Source: Neodiprion pinetum
Taxonomy: Eukaryota; Arthropoda; Insecta; Hymenoptera; Diprionidae
Direction of reading: 5' to 3'
NCBI RefSeq assembly: GCF_021155775.2
Contig: NC_060238.1
Location: 17,522,542-17,586,541, forward strand
Length of the DNA: 64,000 nucleotides
Both the position numbers and the translations under genes were made by a program. The notes beneath the pieces are model-generated. The model saw only the letters and a list, made by a program, of their open reading frames with translations. It searched no databases and was not told where the DNA came from. Shown piece after piece: positions 46,921 to 59,464 of this stretch. How positions within the stretch are numbered: position 1 is the first letter of the stretch; each line of letters starts with the position of its first letter.

Positions 46921-49900
46921 TTACGAACTAGTAGATGTATTGAATTTTTGTTGAATTATCGATGTTTTCCGTTGTGGCACAGTTTCCGGTGTTGGGATAG
47001 CATCCCCTGTTGGTAGGACACCGGCAGGTTTTGGTTTCGCCGCTGACTTTTGTTTCGCCATTTGATAGTCCCCAGAATCAAAGTATTTTTGCTGAAAGAA
47101 TTACACTGTTAGACTGCGATGTAAATTACATAATTATTGAAAGTAAGAGATATATTGTATGATCTATTCATTGATAGCAACTCGATATCTCACAGCTTTT
47201 TTACATTAAAGGGATTAGAAACGTTTGAATGTTTTCCACCTGTTTCATAACTGAAAGAAATCTTTTTTCTCAACTGTCAGATAATAAGTAATCAAACTAT
47301 GTTTTTTAGAGTTCCAGATGTTTTTCAAGTATTTTAAAAATAAAACGGAATAATTTTTTAAGTAATGAACTGAAAAGTTGGCAATGGAATGCAATCATGT
47401 GTTTTGAAATTTTGACATATCCAATGTTCTAATGATTGAAAGAAAGATTTGTCTTCTACCAAGTTTTGTGGGTTCGATGATTCTTGAATGTTCCGCCAAT
47501 AGTTGACTTCTATTCGTGAAATATAAATTTAAGCAATCAATAATATCTTGACGAGACTTGATAAGAAATAATTCCAAGTGATTTAAATCAAAGAAGTCTT
47601 TACAAGATTTTTAGGAGTTCAAGTAGATTTTAAAGAATTACAAAAAGATGAGAAGATTGGTTGATTTGATAGACTGTGTTTAATAAATTTGTAATCGAAT
47701 ATCTCAATACTTCTTTGATTCTTTCTTTGAGCTAACTAGCAACATTCCCATTCTAAAAAAGACATGTGACATTGAATCTCGAAATATCACTGGTTACAAA
47801 CCACTTTTCCATGGAAATGATCGGTTGGATTCATTTCAGTTTATATCGAACAACGAATGCAATGACAAAAAAATTTCTTTACTTTTTCATAAAACCTAAT
47901 GCGTGTGCAAATGTGTACGACGTAGCATATGAACATTTTACTCCTACTGGCATCAACATAAGCTTTTTATATTTTGTTTTTCGTTTTTTTCTACTGAATC
48001 AAAAACAATTAAACGTATAATAAAGTTATACTTTATTCTGTTTACTTTAATGTTAATACATTGTCAACCAGCTCAACCAGAAGAACAGTGAGAAAAATTT
48101 AAATATGCATTGTCACCCGATTATGTAAAACATTTTGGAGAACTTAAAGGTCGAAAGAAAAATGTATGCATGTATAGATGTTTTTCTTTCTGCAGTCGGT
48201 TGGAGTTTAGAAAAATTTAAAGGATGACACGAATTATGGAAACTGCAGAAACGGAAGATATATTGCCACTTTAAAATTCTATGAAAATTAGTACACAACA
48301 GTACAAAATTGGAAAAACAAATTTATTTCAGAATAATTTTGACTTTTACACATCGCAATTAAAGATGCTATTCTTTATTGAAGATCAATACAGTTGAATG
48401 GCTAACACTTTACAAATCATCACCTGTGATTACATAAACTAAGGTATGAAAACAACAGATAAATCAATTTTTTAATACTGCCAACAATTCATATCAATTG
48501 ATTATGAATTTGACAACTGTATTGCTCATTTAAATGTTCGTATGCACTGTTTTTGAAGTAAAAGTAACAAGTAAAAAATTAAAAGCATGTGCGTTGTTAA
48601 TAGTTTCAGTAAAACAAAGATTTAAATAACAAAACTGATTTATCTTTTTAGAGAACATGTAATTGATCATAGACTCGTAAAATTATTTACGTTTACCATG
48701 AACAATTATGTGTACAGAGAACTCTAGTCCGTAAATTGCAGGAAAAAAACCTGTGAGTTGATTGTCATCCTTTTAATAAAAAAAATCATTTTCTCTTGGA
48801 CAAAAAAGCATTTCACAAAAGCATTTCACTAAGAGATTTTCACTAAAAATAAATTTAGGAATCAAAACAAAAATTTAGATAACGGAAATGAAATTCACAA
48901 AATTAGTCTATCCCCTGCACGGTGATACTGCTAAATCGTGACCGATTTAGTAATATTGTCAACGGAATTATGATTTTTTCTACAGATTTCTCAGAAATTT
49001 TTTACTGCAAATAACTTTACATAATCTCGACAAGCCTTGAAAACGGTGTCTGGCAGAAATATGTAACTTCTTGCAGCCTACGGATACATAACTCTAGAAA
49101 ACAATTGGATTGTGAGATCCGATCGATCGTTTTTACATAGAACAGTCCACTGTGCATATCATTATCATTTGAATATATTTAAGCTAGACAGCGCACAGGA
49201 ATTTGTATCCATTTCAAGGTTATAAACCTAACTTCTCTAAATGTTTAATTTACATTTATTGAATTTACATATTTTAGTTGCTCTTGTGATAAAAAAAAAA
49301 AAAAACTGGTCGTTTCGGTACAAATACAATTTTTACCAACCGTGAGCTATTAGATACGTTTTTAATACCAAATCGCTTTTGTTCTGAGAAAACTTTGGTT
49401 AATCCCAGCTCTAAAAAATCCTGGATTAATTCTGCCTGCAGTCATTGATTGCATAACATGGACTAAAAAATAAAATGAAGCTCATTGTAAACATATCTTG
49501 CACAGAATATGTTGGTACGAAGTAAAAAATTTGAATTCTAAATTGAAAACGTTTGGACTACTACACAGATACAACTGACTGCATGCTGAATTTTGAAATC
49601 TAGAATATAATTTTTTTTTTAATAATGTGTAATTAAAAGTTTTATAAGCGAATAAAACGCACAGAACTGAAGTAAATGAACATCCTATAATAAAATAGTA
49701 AACTTGTTCCATAAATTGAACAGAATTCAAGACTATAAACATATCTATTACAAGATTTAAAACTTATGAAAGCCTTCTTATGATTCCTAGAGTCTGATGA
49801 ATGCTTTTGGCAATAAGTACTAAGTATAGAATTGCATATTGAATATATCTCTGTGACGGAACAACCAATATTTATAGCTGCTTTCTGCTTTGCTCAGCGT

Positions 49901-50880
49901 TTCTGGCAACCTTATTGTTTAAAGTCAAATCTGAGAATGTAGAGAAATACAGTAAGATAAGAGCAATAAGAATAGATAACAATTACCGCCACTCACAATA
50001 AGAGATTGTTAAGAAGATTCACTAATTACGCTCAATTTTTGATGGCCAACAGCCTCCGTTAAAACAATCATAAGATTTGATAGGAAGGGAGCGTTGGCTA
50101 CGATATGGCAAGTATAAAACTCACATAGGACAACGTAAAAAATATCCCAAGTATACAGTACTTTGGTATATTTAAATAGGATAATTCTAAACAATTTGTT
50201 ACTTGTAATTTTATAAAAGTACTAGCTCCCAATGAGATATGAAAAAAGTTTGGTTATTAGGCTACACTGCCTTATTTTTATCGACATTGGTACATTTGGT
50301 TGTTACGTCTGCCTGCCTTCCTTATGGAGGGGCATTTATCGTCCACGTCCGTCTATTCTCGCTTAAAATTGGACTCAACTATTGCAGGTATTAAATTAAA
50401 TAATCTCAGAAAAATTGTCTGTGATTATCTTTGCAAGTTTTATATATTTCTCTATTTTGGGGGAAAAGGCTATTACATGGCTTGAATCATGAAGATGAAA
50501 CAAATATATGTCACATTATATAGTTGAGAATCTAGGTCATTTTGTAGTTATACTCACTCCTTTGGCTAATCTTTTCTGAAGAAACGCAGAATGACCGCTA
50601 ATGGGGCGTCCGCCGGTATTTGGGAATTTGGCCCTAAGCTTGGCTTCTTCTATTTTTTCAATGTCATTTGACGACAACTGCAACAAGAACAAAGTGTCAA
50701 TTACATATACCTATCCATCAACAGAATGGTAAAAGTTAACGGTTCAGCGATTAACATCAATACAGATTATGCTATATATATAATGTGACTGTGTACAAAT
50801 TTTATTAAGAGTGAAGACGAACTTACCTCGATTGATTGAGTTGTTTCGTCTGTTTGTTCATCTTTCTGATTGTCGCACAT
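46921..50880 (-). CDS. endos: Endosulfine (ENSA/ARPP19 family) PP2A-B55 inhibitor
   Basis: Three exons, 50827-50880, 50558-50677 and 46921-47091, all joined in phase 0, give 114 aa. The family core is intact: EEAKLRAKFP, then LQKRLAKG, then QKYFDSGDYQMAK. Once its Ser in FDSGDY is phosphorylated by Greatwall kinase, the protein inhibits PP2A-B55 and so permits mitotic and meiotic entry. A C-terminal RKTS matches the PKA site of the family. Intron 2 (47092-50557) is about 3.5 kb and holds nothing recognisable. The ATG at 50878-50880 is the first in its exon, shortly after GAGG. It is convergent with bgm and divergent from MAIP1. Confidence 0.96.
47092..50557 (-). other. Intron 2 of endos
   Basis: Very AT-rich with no recognised gene or transposon ends. 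Short frames only. Confidence 0.5.
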
Positions 50881-51377
50881 CCTCGATTGTTTGTATATGT
50901 ATGTTTACGTATAATTTATGTATTAACGCGGAGATGAAAAATATAAACGATGGAAAATAATATTTCGCGAAATATGATCCGTAATGTCGAAAAGAAGAAC
51001 CAAACCTGTATAGTTAGTTCAACCAGCTTTTCGACTTCGGTATTGCGAGGTTACGAACGGTCGAAAGCCGATTAATATAAGGTTACTTTCGAATGGGGTT
51101 TTGGCTTTTATCACGTTAATTCACACAGACAAGCTACGTTTTGACTCGGACAAATCTTCGAACTATTTATGAAGGCCAATGGATCAACAAATTCAGAAGT
51201 CAGTTACCAGTTCGGAACCACTGGTTAAGAGAGCGGGTTTAATTTGCCCGTATAAAGCCATGTTCACAGCGCATCGATTTCATGCATATCGTATAAGAAA
51301 GCAACCAATCAATGACAAGAGTTTGGGATATTCCTCTTGGAACCATCCACCCGATTGGTTGATCGTATTCATGACGG

Positions 51378-53282
51378 TGTAACATCCGACCGGAACGTTC
51401 GTATGTTTTATCGACTATTATTACTGCATATCACTTTTATCAACTAACCAAACTCGAAGTACGAGAATCTTGTAACCATAAGGTATTAAAACAACTGTCT
51501 AACTATTTGGAATATCCCTAGATGGAAACAATTATGACATTCACTAACCAAAGCTCAAAAACCATGTTACGAGATCGTTGCACTACAAAGAGCTATAATA
51601 TTATTATACGTTATTATATATCACTATATTAACACCATAATTAACTAACACCATTATATCCAATTATTATATAACACACGACAATGCCATTTGTGCATTC
51701 GAAACTGAGAGCTACACAATAAGCAACTTACGCTATACCATATAACCTGGAGTATAGAGGACTGTGAAACCATAGATAAATGTATAACCAATATAATGTA
51801 AAGATAGCACTGTTGCAATAATCCATTAAATCAGAGACTGTAAAACCTTCAAAACCGTGCATACCAATTATCCAGCATGAATCATACTTTGCTCCGTAAC
51901 GCCGTATTGTAGGCAACACGCGCAGCGTTTTTGAAGACAATGCAGATCTCCAATGAGGAGCCATACAGAGCTCTATCTAGAGAACACATTAGGAAACTTA
52001 ACGACGAAACGATTGAAGGTAAATCAACTCACATGAACTCAAAGATGCATACGTGGCAACGCCCAGTAACAGGCAACCAACAAACATGAGAAAAACGTTC
52101 TAAAAGCTTCTAAGCCGATTTATATCGATATAAGAATTTATAATTACAGAAGAGAATTATGTACGAAAGCACACATGTAAACCTGCTCTAAAACTACGAA
52201 TTATCAAATTGTTAAATACCCTAAATTTGTTAAGATAGTTATAACACAAACACCTAAGAATATTCGCAGCAGCGCGATCCTAATAATGTTAAGCAAATAG
52301 CTACTATGTCTCATAAACAATCGCTGTTGTACTCCAGGTGAATAACGACAGTAATCAATTATAATACATATGCAATTTTATATATTTACACGCTATCAAA
52401 CTAACAAAACGACAAGTAACCGATATGACAATCTTAATATATAAACTTTGTAACGAACAGGATAGTAAGAATATTTAAGAAGTAAACTACGACTAGAATT
52501 CAGCGCATCGTGACCCCGAAAATGCACACGGCACTAACGTACACCATGAAACATGGATCACCTCTAGCGCATACGCACAGCGATGACCATATTAAGAAAT
52601 AACTGCTAAAATTGGCCCGGGTCCTAACGCCCACAGTGGCGAAGAAGCACGGTAGCCGAGGGGCCAAGGGGGGCTTGCTGCCCCAACACCAAAGCCCACG
52701 CAGAATGAAAAATTACAGAGCAGCAACCCTGCACCTACACCACCGCACCAATTCCTAGAAAAAGGGGGAAGGTGCGCAAAAGTTGACAAAAGCTAAAAAA
52801 GGGGATCGTTCTGCGCAACGATCAACACCTATATAAACGGCGACCGATCATCGGATCGTCCTCTTGGTTTCTACCACCAGATTCGTCATCTTGTTCCAAT
52901 ACAGTCTCGCGGTGAAATCCTTTTGCCTTTTGCATTTAAACTTTTCGTACAACGTTACTCTGCCCAAAAGTCCAGTGAGCTTTCAACTCCATTTTTGTCA
53001 TATTAATTTAAGATCTTACATTAAGTAACTCTGTGGTTTGTGACTCGAAATATTGAACTTATAAAATAAATCTAAGTTAATCAAAGTATCCAAATATATG
53101 AAAATCAGTCATTTCGTTAAATCCTCTTATCAATCTACGCTGCAAGTCATCATATCCAGATTATTCTCAAAGGGTAAGCCAATTAATTAAATCTTTTATC
53201 CAATAATTACTTCTTCCTTGGTTCGTTCGGTTAGAGTGACAGAATGCCCGTTGTCCGGTGTATTTCAATACTTTATCGGTAA
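51378..53282 (+). mobile_element. Probable long terminal repeat of an LTR retrotransposon (truncated element)
   Basis: The block opens with TGTAACATCCGACCGGAACG and ends before ATTGGTGACCCAAACTAC, which looks like a tRNA primer-binding site directly after a 5' LTR (arthropod Gypsy-like elements often read ATTGGTGACCC there). Inside, TATATAAACGG (52830) is followed by a pyrimidine-rich start region. A perfect hairpin GATCGTT/AACGATC lies just upstream of the TATA box. The stretch is GC-richer than its surroundings from 52500 onward. No gag or pol frame follows; a hairpin and foldback replace it. The left border is tentative and the second LTR was not found. Confidence 0.45.
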
Positions 53283-53477
53283 TTGGTGACCCAAACTACT
53301 GATGTGAGTCTAGCTGTAGCTGTGTGAACGATTCCGGTGTCTGACATCTGGAAATTTCCACCAGGTACCGTTCCGACGTCACAACAGTGTTAACAAGTGT
53401 ATTCAACCGATATTTTTGAGGCGCTAAAAAATAAAAACAATATTCTCATGTTATGAAAAATGAAGATCTTGGGCGCT

Positions 53478-53599
53478 TTCCGTTTATATCAATTCTCTAA
53501 CACAAATCGACACTAAGTGATTTCATTGGTCAGATCGAACAGAATAGGCCAATGAAATCACTTAGTGTTGTCTTGTGTCAAAAATTGATGTAAACGAAA
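53478..53599. mobile_element. Short palindromic MITE
   Basis: ACACTAAGTGATTTCATTGG and its exact inverse (53548-53567) form a 20-bp perfect core stem, and outer arms TTTCGTTTACATCAATTT-like extend it to about 50 bp per side. It lies inside the truncated retrotransposon leader. Confidence 0.7.
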
Positions 53600-53635
53600 A
53601 ACACTTACCCATAGATGCCGAACTTCGCTTATACC

Positions 53636-54259
53636 TGGTCCAGCCATAGACATATAAGAATAGACTGCGTGAGCAGGCTGAGAAGGCGAAAGCGCGGTAG
53701 AAAGAGAAAGCTGCATATAGGCCCCCCTCTATCCTTGTCTAATCGCGCATGCGCGGGACACGCGAATCGTGTAGGCCAGTATACTACCAACGAAGATCGA
53801 GTCACAGAGAAGCGTACGGCCTGCAGGCTATTTGAAGCAAGAAAAGTTGGGGTGCTCGGATGAGCTATCACCCCAACAGCTAGGTGTCACTAGTGGCGCC
53901 TTTGCTTGTGTGGCTCACGTACAGCGCTCTATACTAATGCGTACAGTGTGGGTGTGTTGGCTCCGACCGGCGGGTTGGGGTGATCGTGCTAACTCTCTAT
54001 TGTCGACCGACGGTAGAGCCATCTTACGGATTTACGAGTCACGGAAAGTTTTGTTTCAAGCGGCCCATAAGCCGTACGCTTCTATGTGACTCGATCTTCG
54101 TTGATACTACATTGCGAGAGAATGCTGAGTGCGCTTGCGCGCGATTAGACAAGGATAGAAGGATGGGCCCATAAGCAGCTTTCTCTTTCTATCCCGCTAT
54201 CGCATTCACCAACGGGCTACCTCCGAGCTCGCACGGTCTATTCTTATATGTCTTTGGGT
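53636..54259. mobile_element. GC-rich foldback element
   Basis: The left arm begins AGACATATAAGAATAGAC and continues through TAGAAAGAGAAAGCTGC, ATCCTTGTCTAATCGCGC and CAACGAAGATCGAGTCACA. All of these recur inverted on the right, up to GTCTATTCTTATATGTCT. The arms are about 230 bp. It contains NRF1-like CGCGCATGCGCG at 53745. Its right end touches the second 225-bp MITE. Open frames inside are palindrome artefacts. Confidence 0.8.
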
Positions 54260-54261
54260 CC

Positions 54262-54486
54262 AGCCCCCTGACACTCACCACTGCTCGTATGCTAAAAAAT
54301 TGTACGCGTTTTGTCCCCGTTTTTTAGTTCCTCTACGTGGCGCTAGTAGACTTCTGATACGCTCGCTGCCCTCGCTGAGCGCGCGCAAGCTTGTCAGACA
54401 ACTACTAGCGCCAGTAGTGGTGGAAATTGGCGGCAGAATCGAGGGACATTTTGTGAACCACTTTTAGCAGCGTGTGTCAGGGGGCT
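54262..54486. mobile_element. 225-bp MITE, copy 2
   Basis: Same length and ends (AGCCCCCTGAC...GTCAGGGGGCT) as the copy at 5358-5582, about 90% or more alike by eye. Five bases before it (GGGTC) also precede the other copy, so the target or the end may be slightly longer than listed. Confidence 0.85.
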
Positions 54487-54520
54487 CGTTAACTTTATGA
54501 ACCTGGCCGCGGTTCGGCAG

Positions 54521-55300
54521 TTGTGATTATTTTTGCATAATTCGGTACTTGTCCACCAGACAGCTACGGGTCTGTAAGACAATTGTAAACAATAATGGCG
54601 GCATCCAGTATTCGAAAGAGAGGAGTGTAATCTTAGGTTAATCATGAGATGAGCGTGTCATGTTAAAAAAATGTGAGCAGAAGTTGCAGTTGAAAACATA
54701 GAATACCAAAAATAATGACAAATTATAAAATATATGAAACATATAAAGTAATATAAAATAAATAGAAGTCATAATAAACAGATGAGGTTGACGTTCGTAA
54801 TGTTGACGCAACAGAATAATCGAAAATCGTTTGAACTTTGGGGTTGAACCTTTCAAAAACAATAAACTACACTTCGTAATTTTCGAAGTTGGTTAAAATA
54901 TTGTGTCTCGCTTATTTAACAATTATAACAATATTTGCGTTAACGTTATGAATTTCAAGCTGCTAAAAGTTACGTTTTCATCAATCTAGATAATTTTCTC
55001 TTTTCGCGGCTTTGCTTTAGAACGTCCCTGAATATATAGATACCATTTGCTAGCTCAAATAGGCTTAACACAAGAAAATGTAATATCAAATACTACAATA
55101 TTGATATGCTTAGTTTAAATTGCAATACAAATTGAGTTCACCCCAAGATATATAATCGGAAGTCACAACTAATATAAAATGTGTAAGATTTTGAAGATAC
55201 GTGTTTCGAACACTGCGTTCCGTCATTATTGTTTACAATGGTCCTACATATCCGTAGCTGTCTGGTGGGCGAAAAACGAATTATGCTAAAATAATCACAA
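54521..55300. mobile_element. Foldback element with 80-bp arms
   Basis: The left arm TTGTGATTATTTTTGCATAA, then CACCAGACAGCTACGG, then ATTGTAAACAATAATGGCGG recurs inverted at 55220-55300 with few changes. The centre is AT-rich and non-coding. It follows the second 225-bp MITE by 35 bases. Confidence 0.75.
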
Positions 55301-56209
55301 GCCTTAGCATTGCGGGAATAGGGCAGCCAGACCACCTATTATTCTTACACCATGTTCGCCGCACATGCATGAACTTGCGTAATTTTTCTTAATTAAAACG
55401 ATTAAAAATTACCGATACTAAATTTTGGGAAAAACTCATAAAATTGATTCTTTCTTCTACATATCTTCAACGTGCTTCTTGCAAAGAGAAAAGTGTCTCA
55501 GAATTTTTCGGATATTTTCAAAACTTGAGATATCGAATTTTTTCAACTCATAATTTTAAAAAGCTCAACTAAACAAACAAAAATTTTTCATAAGATAAGG
55601 AACTAAAAATAAAGTATTTGAAAATTTTTCCAAAATATTTTCAGCTCAAAATTGACTATGTAAAAAACTTTGAGAAAATAAATTGAGCGTTTTAAAGATG
55701 CTACTGTCGCCTGTAAAAGATTTGATATATTCGTGTAAATATAAACGATACACGTTCATGTTTGTGATTGTAATTTATTTTTCCGTTGTGTGATTTCGGC
55801 GTATATATTTCTTGTACGGGATTTTCCTAACTTTTCCATTTCACGATGTGGACGGTACGATACCAACGTTTTACAGGCGATAGTTGTTGGTTATGTAGAA
55901 CTTTTTTTACCGACGTGGTCAGTTGCTTGGTTGAAAACTGCTAATATCCCCCAAACCGGCCATACGCGGCAAATTGTTACGAAAAATAACCCAGGGTTAT
56001 CAGTCTATGTATATCCTCAGTCACCGCCTAACCACTGTCGTTGCAATACCATCAAATAAGACTGCAGGTACACACACACACACACACACACATACACACA
56101 CACACACTCATGCAAACATACATACAACTGATTTTTGGAGGTTAATTTTACTGCGCTTTACAGAATTGGATTCTTATTGAAAGAAATACAAAGTCTAAGA
56201 CACCCAAGA
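55301..56209. other. Upstream region of MAIP1 with CA microsatellite
   Basis: No exon assigned. A (CA)n tract with one TA interruption lies at about 56069-56107. CTGCGCTTTACAG at 56151-56163 could be a 5' UTR acceptor for the MAIP1 first coding exon. Confidence 0.45.
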
Positions 56210-58137
56210 ATGTCATCGGCACTATATTGTAATAGTAGATACATTATGTACACAAATTGTCGCAGGCTGAATGTCGTCACCGCAGTTATTAAAAAGAACA
56301 ATAATAATACCGAACTTGCAAAGTGTAGCCGGAAATTCGCAGTGAATGCGGTTTTACCTTGTCGAATACTGTCAACGCGTCGTTATTTCAGCACTCAACA
56401 AAATGAAACTATTAAAAGGACCTATATTCCGCTTATGGACTTTCCTGCAGAACCTGAGGCGGGAATCTTCCAACTGCTTAAATGCCTTCTAGCCTTCAAA
56501 TTCGGTATTTCTAGAATCGACCAAGAATTTGACTTAAATGAATTCATAAACGGTTCACAACAAGTGTGTATTCATTTATTTCATTTTATTTTTCTTGGGA
56601 ATACTCTTACGGTATTCAGTGAATAATGAATTAGAAGAACAAATCGACCAGCTTACATTTATTTATAAAATTTTCCTTTTTTGGGTAACTTTCATTTTTA
56701 TACATTCCCATAGTTTATTCTGAGCAATACTCCCTTGTGTAGATTATCCATTGTTCCAGGCTGTATGCGTTGTATCAAACGCTTTGGCTAGAGAAGATTA
56801 CGAAAGCTTGGACGGCCTCGTTACTCCGGACGCTATAGAGATTCTAAAAGGCAATATATCCCGAATGAGCGAGGAACAAAAAGCAGAGATTGCCCTGGAC
56901 AGTAAAGAATTCCTATTCTGTTTTCCTAGCACCGTTAATATCCGGGATGGTGAGGATTAATAGCCCATCCTGGTAACATTATTTCTTTGTGACTTTGCAG
57001 TAAATTGAAGCAGATTTCAAAAAACTTTTATCGCCATTCTCTGAACAGAAAAAAGCAAGATTATTCCAGCTGCACTGTTCTAAATTTTGTTGAACTTAAT
57101 CCATATTCAGCGTTCGAGTGCAACTGAAATTCATAAAGTCAAGATTATTTGTAATAATATTTCAAAAATCACAAAAATTGTATTAGTTCGTTCAATTATA
57201 TTAGGTATGAAAGTCCAGCTGATGACACCTTAGGAGAAATCACTTTAATCGATTATTTTTTAGATGCTTTTTGGATGCTGACTCGAACGACATACTATAG
57301 TTCTTACACAATATTGTAGGCGATCAAGTTAAAAGATATCCACGACACGATTATTGATGGCAGAAAAATTGCCAGAAAAAGTTCTTGCTCGTGATAGAAT
57401 GTTTGGAATTTCAGTCGTCACTACAAGTTCGCAGTTCCTTTCAGAATTACAGAAAAATCCGTTATTTAATGTTCAGAGGTTTCGATAATTACCACAATTC
57501 TGCTTAATTTTGCAAACAAAACTACTCTTTTCCATGTTTTGCTATAACAATGGACTTATGTTTTCATTCAAATTCAACTTTATTTACTTCAGTTACATTT
57601 TATAAGCTTTCATCACATCATTTTTCTTCATACCGAATTTCTCAACTGGACTATATACCCGATATATCCAAAAATTTCCAAGAAATATTGTCACCAAGGT
57701 GGTACTGGAATTTCTTTTTAACACTGTGTAATAATTTGTTATTTTTGTTCTCAAGTATGATTACATAGCTAATATTTAGACATGTACTATTTGATATCCT
57801 TTCTCATCTTTCGAAACCTGTTACAAAATATTCACAATCTTATTCTTACTCATTGTGGACACAATTGTTTCCAGATGAATCATCAAAGATTGTCGAAATA
57901 CTGATGGTATACCATTTTTTACGAAATTGGAAAGGTTTACAAGAGCCCGGTGAAATTGCAGAATCAACATCCCCGATGCAACGGCTACAAATGACGCATG
58001 CAGCAATGATGGACCCGGATTATGCATTGCATGCTATTGTTTGTAACTACAGATTTGTCAGACACTATGGACATATGGATAGTACATGGCTTATTGATTT
58101 AGTTAATCAATTCAGACTGTGTGATGTGAAGAAATGA
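56210..58137 (+). CDS. Maip1: MAIP1-like (m-AAA protease-interacting protein 1), mitochondrial
   Basis: Exons 56210-56563, 56760-56949 and 57875-58137 join in phase and give 268 aa. The first 60-odd residues are Arg/Lys/Ser-rich with almost no acidic residues (NCRRLNVV, ILSTRRYFSTQQ), a typical mitochondrial targeting peptide. Then follow FGISRIDQEFDLNEFINGSQQ, a helical middle (ISRMSEEQKAEIALDS) and the conserved tail KIVEILMVYHFLRNWK, NYRFVRHYGHMDSTWLID. The order and length fit the MAIP1/C2orf47 family, a matrix protein that binds the m-AAA protease and aids assembly of the calcium uniporter regulator EMRE. The start at 56210 opens the presequence; an in-frame ATG at 56135 is also possible. 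AATAAA at 58322-58327 is a likely poly(A) signal. Confidence 0.88.
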
Positions 58138-59464
58138 ATGGTTTAATAGTTGCATATAGCAGTGAAGTTATCGATCAAGAACTGTTTATAAGATTGAAAA
58201 TGCTACTTGATACATTTTTGTTTACAGCCATTAATTTGTTCAATTGCCATTTTCAACACAGATATAATAATTATTTACATCTGCGATAACTGAAGTAAGT
58301 TATTTTAATTTTTGTCATGTTAATAAATATATTCTCAAGTATAAGACTGCTCTTTTGATATTGAGCACTTGCCTTGATTGATATGCAGAGCACTATCTGA
58401 CTTATAGATTTTTATAACAACTTTGCCCTCAGCATTCCAAGGGAAAGAAGTTATGAAGTGACACCATTTTTCCACAATTCTGCAAGCATGTTTTCACCAC
58501 AGAACATACGTATAAAGAATATGATTGTCTATAGAAAAAAAGCCTAATTCGTGTGTAATTGCAATCTAACTTAAGATCAAGTGTGTAAAATAAATAAAAC
58601 CGAAAATACGACCATTTGAATTAGGGTGTACTCTCGATTTTCAGCAATAATTGTTGAAATGAGTGGGAAAAAAATATGCAAAAAAAGCATGCCTCATTCG
58701 AACTGAAAACTTTGTTTCTTATGCATATGTTTTAAATTGAAAACTTTGCAGATTCAAAATTATTATTGGCTTATTCAGGGTTTTTGCCTCTCAGTAAATT
58801 TTAATGTAAATGATAAAATCTACCCTTATCTCAAGGTCGGCTGTCACTTGCGTATCCGTTTCATATACGTGAAATTTCAAATTTTTCATTTTCTAGTTAA
58901 AAAAATATTGTTTTCGGCATTTATATCGGACTAACATAAGACCATCCAATTAATCGATTAAAGGGGATCTACGATTAGTTACTTTTCTATTAATTGATTA
59001 ATCGGTAGTAATAATTAACCGACTTTTTTAGATTAATCGAGTAATCGGAAAGACATTCGAACATGCCCTTGATCAAGACTGAAATAGATGCTTAATGAAA
59101 CGAAGGAATTAAACTTTGTATAAGTTTGTTATTATTAAAAGTTCACCAACTAGCTTTTGGTTCAAAGGTTGTACATTGCAAAGCCTTAATGTTACTGATT
59201 TTCAGATTCAACGAAATCGTAGTGGGCAGTTTTCAGAGTACTCTGAAGAACAAAATTGTACCAACGATTTTTAAATTGTTTCTGTCGCATTGCTTTATTA
59301 AATGTTTGAATCTGTATAAGATGTCGAGTAGGCACAAATTTGGAGGAATTTAAAATTACTTTGAGCTCAGTTATGCATACTTTATTTGAACTATTCCCTA
59401 ATTTTTGTTAACACTGTAAATTTTTCCAAAACTGAGTCAATTTAATGAGAGTACCTGATGACCT
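58138..59464. other. Intergenic, with TAATCGATTA-type repeats
   Basis: It holds the MAIP1 3' UTR. At about 58950-59050 there are four or five close copies of TTAATCGATTAA / TTAATTGATTAATCGG, partly palindromic, of unknown role. Confidence 0.45.
58322..58327 (+). terminator. Candidate poly(A) signal of MAIP1
   Basis: AATAAA 185 bases after the MAIP1 stop codon on the plus strand. Confidence 0.4.

Noticed and set aside
53615..54174. Overlapping GC-rich frames on both strands
   Set aside because: Products of the inverted arms of the foldback element; no protein motif.
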